Source: Aquiflexum lacus (lineage in GTDB: Bacteria > Bacteroidota > Bacteroidia > Cytophagales > Cyclobacteriaceae). Taken from it: a stretch of 64,000 nucleotides of DNA. A program made the position numbers and the translations under genes. The notes under the pieces were generated by a model, which was not told the DNA's origin, searched no databases, and saw only the letters and a list, made by a program, of their open reading frames with translations. The stretch's first letter is position 1; every line of letters begins with the position of its first letter. Location of the stretch: contig NZ_JABFHF010000030.1 of NCBI RefSeq assembly GCF_015476655.1, positions 1-64,000 on the forward strand, in the 5' to 3' direction. Below are positions 9,691 to 18,541 of the stretch, piece by piece.

Positions 9691-10713
9691 TTAATGCATG
9701 ATTTTAAATACAAGTTCTCGGAGAATTTCTCTATCATCAACTCCATTGGAATCAACTCCTTTAGAACGTAAATCAGCTTCTTTTATGTATGATATATTGT
9801 CAATAACCTTGCCTAAGCGGTAATTATTAGCCGCAAATTTGTATTCTTTAAGGAAATAAGGATGTATTCCCGCAATTCTAGCCAATTCAGATTCTCCTTT
9901 TTGTTTATTAAAATGGACGATGGCTATCTTACTGAAAAAACTATAAATGAGCGCGATGATCGGAATTAGAGGATGACTTTTGGGATTTAGTGAAAAATAA
10001 TGAATGATTTTATTGGCCTTGACAACGTCTTTTGCACCAATTGCTTTAGTAAGTTCAAAAGTATTGTACTCTTTATTGATCCCTATATATTTTTGGATAT
10101 GATCTTTTGTTATGGCTGTTTTTTCACTAAAATTCAGTAATAGTTTCCCGACTTCATTTGCAATAACTTCAAGATTGTTACCAATACTCTCTGCCAAAAA
10201 AACTGCTGTTTGATTATTGATGGAATGTCCTTTTGAAGCTATGTAAGATTCAATCCAAGGAGCAAGAAGATGGTCTTTGATCTTTTCAGATTTGACAAAA
10301 ACCACATTTTTTTCTAATTCTTTGCTTAGCGCTTTTCTCCCATCTAGATTTTTGTACTTATGAGCAAAAACCAAGATAGTACTGGGGAGAGGGTTTTTTA
10401 TATAATTGATCAGTTGTAAATCATGCTCTTCCTTTCCTAAATTCTGGATATTCTGAGCCTCTTTCACAATGACGACCTGCCGGTCTGCCATCATCGGAAA
10501 TCTTCTGGCATTGTTTAAAACATCAGTGATGGAGACATCTTTACCATACATGATAATTTGGTTGAACCCCTTGTCATGCTCCTGTAAAGCGTTGTTTTCA
10601 ATGAAATCTGATATCTCATCAATAAAAAAGGATTCCTCACCTTGCAAAAAATAAATTGGAGCATATTTCCCTGATTTTAGGTCTTTGAGTACATCTTCTG
10701 CTTTTGTAGCCAT
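9691..10713 (-). CDS. holA: DNA polymerase III subunit delta
   Basis: Clamp-loader delta subunit that opens the sliding clamp. About 340 residues, normal length. The N-terminus (APIYFLQGEESFFIDEI) and the segment FPMMADRQVVIVKEAQN are typical of HolA. The ATG at 10713 is preferred over 10728, because a -7 box at 10731-10738 places the transcript start just upstream of it. It is the first gene of the operon ending with trmB. Confidence 0.92.
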   Translation of the reverse strand: MATKAEDVLKDLKSGKYAPIYFLQGEESFFIDEISDFIENNALQEHDKGFNQIIMYGKDVSITDVLNNARRFPMMADRQVVIVKEAQNIQNLGKEEHDLQLINYIKNPLPSTILVFAHKYKNLDGRKALSKELEKNVVFVKSEKIKDHLLAPWIESYIASKGHSINNQTAVFLAESIGNNLEVIANEVGKLLLNFSEKTAITKDHIQKYIGINKEYNTFELTKAIGAKDVVKANKIIHYFSLNPKSHPLIPIIALIYSFFSKIAIVHFNKQKGESELARIAGIHPYFLKEYKFAANNYRLGKVIDNISYIKEADLRSKGVDSNGVDDREILRELVFKIMH

Positions 10714-10730
10714 AATTGAGGTTTTCACAT

Positions 10731-10759
10731 CAAATATAGAAAGAATTCAGTTCTTCAAA
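10731..10759 (-). promoter_or_regulatory. Bacteroidota-type promoter of the holA-trmB operon
   Basis: Read on the minus strand, a TTTG (10759-10756) is followed after 17 bp by TATATTTG (10738-10731). This matches the Bacteroidota -33 TTTG / -7 TAnnTTTG consensus. Transcription should begin near 10725, leaving a short leader before the holA ATG at 10713. Confidence 0.65.
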
Positions 10760-10821
10760 AGGTGACGAAGTAATATGGATAAAGTAATTTTAAACTTTAT
10801 ACACTCTTATTTTGTAATTAT

Positions 10822-11547
10822 ATGAAACAAATAATCACTAATGTGGAAAATTTTGAAAAGGGTGTAGCCTTCTTTAAGGAAGGGAAATTTAGGCAGGCAT
10901 TGGAACAAGTCAATTTATCGATCAGCAAAGATGCTGAAAATCTGGAATTTTATTTTTTCCGGGCCAGGGTTAATTCCAGGTTGGGAGAATTCAATTCTTC
11001 TTTAGAAGATTTTGATTTTTTGATTTCACAAGAACCTTACAATCCAACTTATATTAATGATAGGGCAGTTGTTCTTCATTTGCTAAAAAGGAATGATGAA
11101 GCAATGTCGGAATTCGACCGAGCTGTGAATCTCGAACCTGGTAACCCTTACAGATTTGCGAGCAGAGCGTATTTCAAGGATAGAATCGGAGACTTGTTGG
11201 GTTCTATTAGAGATTATGAAAAAGCAATCGAGCTTGATCCTGAAGATGCAGTATCCTATAACAATAAAGGTTTGGTTGAAGAAAAACTAGGTTATATTCA
11301 AAAGTCCAAAACCAGTTTCAAAAAATCCGATGACTTGATAGGTTATGAACCTGAATATCATGACCAAAATATAAATCAAGGATCTGAGTTTCCAAAGGCA
11401 AAAACCAACGATTCCAATAATTTAAATCAGGGAATCAATTCGGATAATCAAATGAATATTTCCAAATATTTTGGAATGATTTCTAAACTGATTTCAGACA
11501 AAGGAACTAGGATTGAGTTTTGGAAATTCCTAAGATCCAAATTTTAA
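10822..11547 (+). CDS. cytoplasmic TPR protein
   Basis: A 241-residue protein without a signal peptide. It has about four consecutive TPR units over residues 10-165 (for example AMSEFDRAVNLEPGNPYRFA and SIRDYEKAIELDPEDAVSYN). A polar Asn/Gln-rich linker and a short basic tail follow. It is divergent from holA and convergent with the universal stress gene. TPRs mediate protein contacts; no partner is evident. Confidence 0.8.
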   Translation: MKQIITNVENFEKGVAFFKEGKFRQALEQVNLSISKDAENLEFYFFRARVNSRLGEFNSSLEDFDFLISQEPYNPTYINDRAVVLHLLKRNDEAMSEFDRAVNLEPGNPYRFASRAYFKDRIGDLLGSIRDYEKAIELDPEDAVSYNNKGLVEEKLGYIQKSKTSFKKSDDLIGYEPEYHDQNINQGSEFPKAKTNDSNNLNQGINSDNQMNISKYFGMISKLISDKGTRIEFWKFLRSKF

Positions 11548-11561
11548 AAGAACAAAAACAG

Positions 11562-12404
11562 CTAGGCTCTTTTAATCACCATCATGGGTTTGTTGATAAA
11601 ATACGACATCTTTCTGGACAAGTTGTTTGAAAAAATCTGATCAAACCAAGATTTTTTCTTACTTAAAGTGATAAGCATGTCCCCTTTTGAAGTGATGAGA
11701 TAATTTTCAAGTCCCAATCCAGGTTCATCCCTATAAGATTTTAAAATATAATTAACTTTATCATACTTTATAAATGGCTGGATTTCTTGGACCATGGTCA
11801 TGTGAAGTGATTTATCAATCGCTTTAATTTTAGTACTCACATGTACCACATCAATCTCACTTTTCCAAAATTTTGCCATTTCTACTACTTTTTGAATAGC
11901 GATTTTATCCTCCTCCAAATAATCCGTTGCATAAACAAACTTTCTTGGTACTTTGAAAAACACCTTTCTTGGCACAACCAAGATATCAATTTCTGATTTC
12001 TCAACCAATTTACTGGCCCTGGTTCCTATAAAGTTTTGCTTAAAATCATTTACTCCTTCGGTGCCTACAATCAGTAAGTCTGCTTTTAGATGCTCAGCAT
12101 ATTCAAGGATTGTGGAAACGGTTTTACCCTCTTTGTACTCACCCTGACAGGATTTAAGTCCTTTAGGGATGCTCTCTTGGGAGACTATATCTACAAGATT
12201 GTCAAGCTTTTTTTGAATAAATGAATATTGGTCTCCTGAATGAAATTCATTGACTGATAGCTTTTGATAATCTTCTTTGTCAGGAACATGGAAAAGATAC
12301 AAATCAGCTTTGTACATTTCACCCAGTTTTGCAGCATATTCTACAGCATTTAAAGAACATTCCGAGAAATCGGTGGGGCAAATAATCTTAAAAGTAGTGC
12401 TCAT
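11562..12404 (-). CDS. tandem-domain universal stress protein (UspA family)
   Basis: A 280-residue protein of two UspA folds, about residues 5-145 and 155-280. The first opens with KIICPTDFSECSLNAVEYA and carries a nucleotide-binding-like loop (VGTEGVNDFKQNFIGTRA). The second is more divergent and ends with a degenerate loop. Tandem Usp proteins of this size are common in Bacteroidota. It is 11 bp downstream of the 2-hydroxyacid dehydrogenase gene and probably co-transcribed. Confidence 0.88.
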   Translation of the reverse strand: MSTTFKIICPTDFSECSLNAVEYAAKLGEMYKADLYLFHVPDKEDYQKLSVNEFHSGDQYSFIQKKLDNLVDIVSQESIPKGLKSCQGEYKEGKTVSTILEYAEHLKADLLIVGTEGVNDFKQNFIGTRASKLVEKSEIDILVVPRKVFFKVPRKFVYATDYLEEDKIAIQKVVEMAKFWKSEIDVVHVSTKIKAIDKSLHMTMVQEIQPFIKYDKVNYILKSYRDEPGLGLENYLITSKGDMLITLSKKKSWFDQIFSNNLSRKMSYFINKPMMVIKRA

Positions 12405-12415
12405 AGGTTAACTTA

Positions 12416-13336
12416 TTAATATCCAAGAATTGGGTCTATAGTATTGATTAATGGTTGACTATTTTTCATACGGTGATAATTTTCAATAATCTGAGGAGCA
12501 GCAGCTTCTGGATTGGTCACACTTGCAATGTGCGGGGTAATCAAAATACCCTCTGTCCGCCAAAAAGGATGGTCCTTGGGCAAAGGCTCTTGTCTGAAAA
12601 CATCTAAAAGTGCTCCGGACAAATATCCTTTTTCCAGTGCAAGCAATAGGTCCTCTTCTACCAAATGCTTGCCTCTCGCCACATTGATTAAGTAGCTTCC
12701 TTTATTACAGGATTTAAAAAAATCAATATTCAGAAAGTTTTCTGTATCCTTAGTCAGGGGTAACATGCAGACGATGACATTAACCTGATCTAAGAAATCC
12801 TGTAATTGATCTCCAAAGTAATAAGGATAGGTTAAATCTTCTTTCGGCTTCTTCCCATAACCAGATACAGGAATACCCATGAGTCTCAATTTTTCAACCA
12901 CATCTCCTCCCAACGCTCCAACACCCAACATACCTACATGAATGTCAATTTCAGGATTGGTCATATCCCAAATCTGCTGCTTTTGATTTTCCTGATACCT
13001 GACTAGCTGCCTGTGGTAATTCAGAATACCCATAAGAGTATAATTGGTCATGGAAAAAGTGAGTTTATCATCTACAATTCTCACAATTGGAATTTGGTCG
13101 GGGATTTCTTGATCTGATAAAATATGATCAACTCCGGCACCCATAGAGCAAATTAATTTTAGATTAGGGAATTCTTTAAGGATTCCCTTAGGATGCTGCC
13201 ATAACAAAACCGCTTCTACGGTTTCGTGATTTGAAATATCAGGATACACCTGAACTTCAATAGCATCATCCAAACGCTGGAAAATATTCTTCCAATGTGT
13301 AACATCCCTTCCGGGCGAAATAATTGCAATCCCCAT
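12416..13336 (-). CDS. D-2-hydroxyacid dehydrogenase (glyoxylate/hydroxypyruvate reductase type)
   Basis: NAD(P)H-dependent reductase of 2-keto acids, resembling GhrA. It has the Rossmann motif GMLGVGALGG, the substrate-site Arg in NVARGKHL, and the Glu and His of the catalytic set in DVFRQEPLP and PHIASVT. The start at 13336 (MGIAIISPGRD) is preferred over an in-frame start 14 codons upstream because it begins the first beta strand. Length is about 306 residues. Exact substrate is uncertain. Confidence 0.85.
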   Translation of the reverse strand: MGIAIISPGRDVTHWKNIFQRLDDAIEVQVYPDISNHETVEAVLLWQHPKGILKEFPNLKLICSMGAGVDHILSDQEIPDQIPIVRIVDDKLTFSMTNYTLMGILNYHRQLVRYQENQKQQIWDMTNPEIDIHVGMLGVGALGGDVVEKLRLMGIPVSGYGKKPKEDLTYPYYFGDQLQDFLDQVNVIVCMLPLTKDTENFLNIDFFKSCNKGSYLINVARGKHLVEEDLLLALEKGYLSGALLDVFRQEPLPKDHPFWRTEGILITPHIASVTNPEAAAPQIIENYHRMKNSQPLINTIDPILGY

Positions 13337-13536
13337 AGTACGATTTCTATTTAAAACTTTCTCGAAAATGATTTTCAAATCGTGGATTGAAAAAACATAT
13401 TTTTTAAGAGGTCAATATTCATTATTATATTTTACTTTGGCCTCATAAATGAAATTTAATTACAATATAGGTTTAGCATTAAAATATTACCTTTACAACA
13501 ATTGCTGCATATTCAACCAAATTAACATACATAAAA

Positions 13537-14388
13537 ATGAAAAGCAAATCCATTTTATTGCAATTGATATTTATCAATCTGTTTTTCTTCGAAACAATGG
13601 CCCAACAGATCCAAATGCCACAAGCAAGCCCTGCTGCTTCCATCAGTCAAAAAATTGGACTTACCGATGTCAGCATAGAATATAGCAGGCCTAGTATGCG
13701 CGGAAGAAAAATATTCGGAGAATTAGTTCAATTTGGCGAAGTCTGGAGAACAGGTGCAAATGCGGCTACAGTTATTACTTTTAAAACTGAAGTAATTATT
13801 GAGGGAAATACCGTACCCGCCGGTGAATATGCATTGTATTCCATTCCTGGTAAAAATGAATGGACTATGATATTATCCAAAAACACCAAATTATGGGGTG
13901 CTGTAGGATACAATCAGGAGGAAGATTTTTTAAGGTTCACGGTGAAACCTGGAAAAACAGGTCAAAAGTATGAGACCATGGAAATCAACTTTGTGGATAT
14001 TTCAGATACCGGCACAACTGTTTCCATTAAATGGGAAAACACAAGGGTCAAGTTTAGAATCGAAACTGAGGTGGACAGCATTGTGATGGCACAGATCAAA
14101 GAATTGGTAATCGACCAAGAACCTAACAACCCTGGATTATACTATCAAGCTGCAAATTATTATTTTACCAATGACAAAGACTTGGACAAAGCCTATGAAT
14201 GGATATCAAAGTCCGTTGCAGATGATGCGAAATATTGGACCATGCACCTGAAAGCCAAAATTGAACTTGGTCTTGGAAAGAAAACAGAAGCTGTCGAAAG
14301 TGCCACAAAATCCATGGAAATGGCAAGAGAAGCAAAGAATCCTGATTATGTGGGACTAAATGAAAGATTGATTAAGTCTATCAAATAA
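13537..14388 (+). CDS. secreted DUF2911 protein with C-terminal TPR-like region
   Basis: A 283-residue protein with a signal peptide (LLQLIFINLFFFETMAQQ). The DUF2911 domain is at about residues 35-180 (IEYSRPSMRGRKIFG, WRTGANAATVI, VPAGEYALYSIP), and the C-terminal helical region resembles TPRs. DUF2911 is frequent in Bacteroidota and has no established function. It is followed by the CAT-like gene after 10 bp. Confidence 0.85.
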   Translation: MKSKSILLQLIFINLFFFETMAQQIQMPQASPAASISQKIGLTDVSIEYSRPSMRGRKIFGELVQFGEVWRTGANAATVITFKTEVIIEGNTVPAGEYALYSIPGKNEWTMILSKNTKLWGAVGYNQEEDFLRFTVKPGKTGQKYETMEINFVDISDTGTTVSIKWENTRVKFRIETEVDSIVMAQIKELVIDQEPNNPGLYYQAANYYFTNDKDLDKAYEWISKSVADDAKYWTMHLKAKIELGLGKKTEAVESATKSMEMAREAKNPDYVGLNERLIKSIK

Positions 14389-14398
14389 AACCTTACCT

Positions 14399-15022
14399 AT
14401 GTATAAGATTCTTGATATTGAAAAGTGGTCCAGAAATGACCACTTTTTATTTTTCAGTAAATTTGAAGAACCGTTTTTTGGAGTAACAGTTCGCGTTAAT
14501 TTTACTAAAGCATATAATACATCCAAATCAAAAGGGAGCTCATTTTTCCTATATTACCTCCATGCTTCACTAAAAGCAGCTAATTCTATAGAAGCATTTA
14601 AGTATAGAATCAAGAATGGCCAAGTACTTATCTATGACAAAATCAATGCATCACCCACCATCAACAGGGATAATGGAACATTCGGCTTTTCTTATATGGA
14701 TTACCTTGAAGATTTTAAAGAATTCGAAAAATCGGCTAAAATAGAAATAGAAAAGGTAAGGAACACTACAGGACTTGATCCTGCGGGTTCGGGAGATAAT
14801 GTTATCCATTTCTCTTCCATTCCTTGGATAGACTTCACTTCAATTTCACATGCCAGAAGTTTTTCTTTTCCAGATTCCTGCCCAAAGATTTCATTTGGAC
14901 AGGTTATAGAATCAGAAGGAATCAAAACCATGCCCGTATCCATCCATGTACACCATGCCCTGATGGACGCGCATCATGTGGGTCAGTTTATTGAGGAATT
15001 TCAAAAATTATTGGATAGATGA
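14399..15022 (+). CDS. chloramphenicol-acetyltransferase-like acyltransferase
   Basis: A 207-residue protein of the CAT fold. It carries the late catalytic motif HHALMDAHHVGQF; canonical CATs have HHxxxDG, so the Gly after Asp is Ala here. It also contains FSSIPWIDFTS, as in CAT proteins. It overlaps the Nudix gene by 4 bp. Such CatA-like proteins are widespread in Bacteroidota; resistance to chloramphenicol should not be assumed. Confidence 0.8.
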   Translation: MYKILDIEKWSRNDHFLFFSKFEEPFFGVTVRVNFTKAYNTSKSKGSSFFLYYLHASLKAANSIEAFKYRIKNGQVLIYDKINASPTINRDNGTFGFSYMDYLEDFKEFEKSAKIEIEKVRNTTGLDPAGSGDNVIHFSSIPWIDFTSISHARSFSFPDSCPKISFGQVIESEGIKTMPVSIHVHHALMDAHHVGQFIEEFQKLLDR

Positions 15023-15465
15023 GCAACGTACCTTTTGGAATAAAAACAGCAGCTACCATCTGTGTGCTGAAAAATGGAGATGACTTTTTGCTCTTGAAGC
15101 GTCTTAAGGAACCGAATAAAGACCTTTATACCCCTATTGGCGGTAAATTGGATCCATTTGAAACACCTCAGGCCGGAGCCATCAGCGAGACTTTGGAGGA
15201 AACTGGAATCAAGGTCAGGACAATGGAATTTTGCGGTATCCTGACAGAAACATCCCCGACTAAATACAATTGGATTAGTTATGTGTATTTGGCCGAAATC
15301 GACAAGGTATCTCCCCCGCATTGTAATGAAGGGACATTGGAATGGCTCTCCTTTGGTCAAATCCTGGATATTCCAACTCCAAAGACAGATTGGTTTATTT
15401 ATAAATTTCTTGTTAACAAAGAAAATTTATACTTGACGCCGAATATGATGAAAACCTGGAAATAA
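15019..15465 (+). CDS. Nudix hydrolase
   Basis: A 148-residue pyrophosphohydrolase of the Nudix family. The Nudix box runs from GKLDPFE to SETLEETGI at about residues 40-63. The usual Arg of the box is Ser here, while the metal-binding Glu residues remain. Substrate is not predictable (8-oxo-dGTP-type or NDP derivatives are possible). It is translationally coupled (ATGA) to the CAT-like gene. Confidence 0.85.
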   Translation: MSNVPFGIKTAATICVLKNGDDFLLLKRLKEPNKDLYTPIGGKLDPFETPQAGAISETLEETGIKVRTMEFCGILTETSPTKYNWISYVYLAEIDKVSPPHCNEGTLEWLSFGQILDIPTPKTDWFIYKFLVNKENLYLTPNMMKTWK

Positions 15466-15605
15466 AATGGTTAGTCAACGAATTGACCGGAGAAAGTCTG
15501 ATCTGATAAGCTCGATTAAATCCTTTTCAATCGATTTCATGAAAATTGTATCAAAAGTCACAAAGTATTTTAGGTAATAAAAAGCATTCTTTTTTAATAA
15601 TATTC

Positions 15606-15613
15606 TAATTTTG
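15606..15613 (+). promoter_or_regulatory. candidate -7 box of the SerB-SerA fusion gene
   Basis: TAATTTTG matches TAnnTTTG and lies 30 bp before the ATG at 15644. No convincing -33 element is visible. It supports the downstream start, since an upstream in-frame start at 15611 would overlap the box. Confidence 0.4.
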
Positions 15614-15643
15614 AGGAGATATTGTAAAAACTTCATAACAGTA

Positions 15644-17536
15644 ATGCCCAATAGCAAGAAATTTATCATTGACTTTGACAGTACATTTACCCAAGTAGAA
15701 GCTTTAGATGTATTAGGTGAAATCAGTCTTTCCAATGATCCGGACCGTTCAAGAAAATTACAGGCTATCAAAGATATTACCGATATGGGAATGGAAGGAA
15801 GTCTTAATTTTAGGGAAAGTTTAGAAAGAAGACTGCATATTTTAGAAGCCACCAAGCCCCAGATCAGTGAATTGATTGTAGAATTGAAAAACAAAGTTTC
15901 CAAATCATTTCAGCGAAATAAGGAGTTTTTTGAGGAAAATGCTGACAACATTATCATTATATCCAACGGATTCAAGGATTTTATCACTCCCATTGTGGGC
16001 GAATATGGAATCAAGGCTGAAAATGTTTTTGCCAATGAATTTGTGTACGATGAATCCGGAAAAATTGTAGATTTCAACCGGGAAAATATCCTATCAAAAA
16101 ATGGCGGGAAACCGGAAACCATCAAAAATTTGAATCTGGAAGGTGAAATCTATGTCATCGGAGATGGATATACAGATTATGAGATCAAAGCCTCCGGCAT
16201 GGCCAATAAGTTTTATGCTTTCACAGAAAACGTAAGCAGACCCAAAGTAACTTCCAAAGCCGACCACATCGCACCAAGTCTTGATGAAATCCTTTATGTC
16301 AATAAAATGAACAAGAAATTCTCCTACCCAAAAAGCCGGATCAATGTATTGCTTCTTGAAAATGTACATCCCATAGGTATTGAGCTGATGAACCAAGAAG
16401 GATACAATGTAGAAGTCATTTCTTCTGCCCTATCTGAAGATGAATTGGTAGAAAAAATCAAAAATGTTTCAGTGCTCGGCATTCGGTCTAAAACCAATGT
16501 GACCAAAAAAGTATTGGAAAACGCCAACAGGCTGATCTCCATTGGGGCATTCTGTATCGGCACCAATCAAATTGATTTGGAAACCTGTACAGAAAAAGGA
16601 ATTGCCGTATTCAATGCACCTTTTAGCAACACCCGTTCAGTGGTAGAAATGGCCATAGCAGAAATCATATTTCTGATGCGTGGATTCCATGACAAAAGCC
16701 ATAGCATGCATCAGGGAATCTGGGATAAATCTGCCAGTGGAAGCTTTGAAATCAGAGGTAAAAAATTGGGAATCGTAGGTTATGGAAATATCGGTGCTCA
16801 ACTTTCTGTTTTGGCAGAAAATATGGGACTTGATGTGTACTACTATGATGTCATCGAAAAATTAGCATTGGGAAATGCCACAAAAATGGACTCAATTGAA
16901 GAGTTGCTGTCACATTGTGATGTCATCTCCCTTCATGTGGATGGTAGAAAAGACAACAAAAACATCATTGACAAAGCCAACATTGCCAAGATGAAACCAG
17001 GCTCTTATCTTGTGAATCTGAGCAGAGGACATGTAGTCGATATTAAGGCCTTAAAAGATGCTCTGGAAGCGGGTCATCTTGCAGGAGCTGCTATTGATGT
17101 TTTTCCCGAAGAACCAAAAAACAATTCAGAGCCGTTTGTTTCAGAATTGATCGGAATGAAAAATACCATCCTAACACCCCATATTGGTGGATCGACATTA
17201 GAAGCACAGCAAAATATAGCAAGGTTTGTTCCCGGTAAAATCATGGAATATATCAATACAGGGAACACCTATAATTCTGTGAACTTCCCCAATATTCAAT
17301 TACCTTTCTTAAAAGACGCCCATAGACTGATCCATGTTCACCAAAATGAACCGGGAATCTTAGCGAAAATTAATAGGATACTCGCCGATTTTGAAATCAA
17401 TATCGTAGGACAATACCTCAAAACCAATGAAAAAATAGGCTATGTGATTTCGGATATCGACAAAGCCTACTCTCCGCAATTGATCGATGAAATGAGGGCT
17501 ATTCCCGGGACTATTAGGTTTAGGGTGTTGTATTGA
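15644..17536 (+). CDS. serA: fused phosphoserine-phosphatase-like HAD domain and D-3-phosphoglycerate dehydrogenase
   Basis: About 630 residues with two serine-biosynthesis modules. The HAD domain is at about residues 1-215: nucleophile motif FDSTFTQ, motif II SNGFKDF, acidic motif GDGYTDYE. The PGDH part is at about 222-555: dinucleotide-binding GIVGYGNIGAQ, LSRGHVVD, catalytic His in PHIGGST. An ACT domain follows at about 560-630 (HVHQNEPGILAKINRIL). SerA oxidises 3-phosphoglycerate and SerB removes phosphate from phosphoserine; the intermediate transaminase SerC is not fused or adjacent. HAD motifs look complete, so phosphatase activity is plausible, but the substrate is inferred. Confidence 0.88.
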   Translation: MPNSKKFIIDFDSTFTQVEALDVLGEISLSNDPDRSRKLQAIKDITDMGMEGSLNFRESLERRLHILEATKPQISELIVELKNKVSKSFQRNKEFFEENADNIIIISNGFKDFITPIVGEYGIKAENVFANEFVYDESGKIVDFNRENILSKNGGKPETIKNLNLEGEIYVIGDGYTDYEIKASGMANKFYAFTENVSRPKVTSKADHIAPSLDEILYVNKMNKKFSYPKSRINVLLLENVHPIGIELMNQEGYNVEVISSALSEDELVEKIKNVSVLGIRSKTNVTKKVLENANRLISIGAFCIGTNQIDLETCTEKGIAVFNAPFSNTRSVVEMAIAEIIFLMRGFHDKSHSMHQGIWDKSASGSFEIRGKKLGIVGYGNIGAQLSVLAENMGLDVYYYDVIEKLALGNATKMDSIEELLSHCDVISLHVDGRKDNKNIIDKANIAKMKPGSYLVNLSRGHVVDIKALKDALEAGHLAGAAIDVFPEEPKNNSEPFVSELIGMKNTILTPHIGGSTLEAQQNIARFVPGKIMEYINTGNTYNSVNFPNIQLPFLKDAHRLIHVHQNEPGILAKINRILADFEINIVGQYLKTNEKIGYVISDIDKAYSPQLIDEMRAIPGTIRFRVLY

Positions 17537-17554
17537 TATTTGGGGATGTTGGTT

Positions 17555-17598
17555 CAAGACTTAGTCTTGGACCACCCACATTGCAGTCTTCAGACTGC
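17555..17598. terminator. two adjacent perfect hairpins between convergent genes
   Basis: Hairpin 1 has arms CAAGAC/GTCTTG around TTA (17555-17569). Hairpin 2 has arms GCAGTCT/AGACTGC around TC (17583-17598). They sit between the converging serA fusion and RES genes. There is no long T tract, so a terminator role is only likely, not certain. Confidence 0.45.
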
Positions 17599-17614
17599 CA
17601 ACGGAAGAAAGAAT

Positions 17615-18070
17615 CTACCTCACAATCCTTTCATCCAACTTTAAAGAATAAACCTTAAAAGTCACAAGATGAAATTTTTCAGCAATCGGATTCACAACAT
17701 AATTTAGGGAAGTTTGATCGACTACTGAAGGTACCCCAAAGCATAGCAATCCTTTTTGAAGCAAATTTGTCCCATATTCCTGTGACGCTGACCTCGGAGG
17801 TATGGCATCCCAATCTTTCGGCAATTCACTCAGTTTGGGAACAAACACCAATTCGTCAGGGATAGCAAATTCCATAATGGAGTACAATACATACCTTTCT
17901 GATGCAAATAATTCCGAATCAATAGTTAGCCTTTCAAGTAAGGACGAAGAAACTGAGGAACCACCATAAAGTGCGGGTATACCTGGCAGATTCCACCTGC
18001 CACCATATCGCTTAGCCCCTTCCCCACTTGTATCGCAGTATTGGGTCAGAGCAATCCTGTAAACTTTCAT
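17615..18070 (-). CDS. RES-domain toxin (NAD+-degrading family)
   Basis: A 151-residue protein starting MKVYRIALTQY with GGRWN and an early Arg, plus LLERL, as in RES proteins. Characterised RES toxins cleave NAD+ by phosphorolysis or hydrolysis. The N-terminal Arg and Tyr plus a later Glu and Ser are the usual active-site set, and candidates are visible here. Its start is 9 bp after the stop of the Xre/DUF2384 antitoxin gene, the standard antitoxin-first order. Confidence 0.9.
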   Translation of the reverse strand: MKVYRIALTQYCDTSGEGAKRYGGRWNLPGIPALYGGSSVSSSLLERLTIDSELFASERYVLYSIMEFAIPDELVFVPKLSELPKDWDAIPPRSASQEYGTNLLQKGLLCFGVPSVVDQTSLNYVVNPIAEKFHLVTFKVYSLKLDERIVR

Positions 18071-18079
18071 TGGCTTTTC

Positions 18080-18541
18080 TTAGATAGCAATACCGTGCTG
18101 CAGACGCATGATTTCTGTCTTGAGAAGATCAATTCCTTCCGAAACATCAATCAACTCAATCGGCTTGCGGTTTCCCAAAGTAAAAAGTGGCCTATCCATC
18201 CATCGCCTAAATCCGTCCCTTCCAAAATAACCCGTACCCAAAGCATACAACTCGGCGAGTTCATACATTTTTTCAGATTGTACTACATCAAAAACATCTT
18301 TTCGCTGCAGGGTTTTGGCAGAAACAGCCAAAGCAGAAGCCAAGGTGTTGTTATCAAGCCCGGTCACTTCTTTTAGGCTTTCAAAAGATTTTCGCTTTAG
18401 TCCGTTGCGGAATGTCTCCACTCGATGGAGAGGTTCATTCAGTCTATCGACTTCTACGTCCAATATGTCATAAACAGACATTTTGGTCTTCCTGTAATAA
18501 GCCACAGCGGCTTCACTTACTATTGATGGTTTTTCAGACAT
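18080..18541 (-). CDS. Xre/MbcA/ParS-type antitoxin (DUF2384)
   Basis: About 153 residues from the ATG at 18541 (MSEKPSIVSEAAVAYYRKT). An N-terminal helical HTH-like region is followed by a C-terminal antitoxin domain: FRRWMDRPLFTLGNRKPIELI resembles the NPAL/GxKPIELL toxin-binding motif of DUF2384. It neutralises the RES toxin encoded next and probably represses the operon. An in-frame extension 54 codons upstream encodes an unrelated hydrophobic stretch and is rejected. Confidence 0.88.
   Translation of the reverse strand: MSEKPSIVSEAAVAYYRKTKMSVYDILDVEVDRLNEPLHRVETFRNGLKRKSFESLKEVTGLDNNTLASALAVSAKTLQRKDVFDVVQSEKMYELAELYALGTGYFGRDGFRRWMDRPLFTLGNRKPIELIDVSEGIDLLKTEIMRLQHGIAI

Noticed and set aside
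14399-15022. chloramphenicol resistance gene
   Set aside because: The catalytic His motif is present, but the HHxxxDG Gly is altered and the context is metabolic; only CAT-like is justified.
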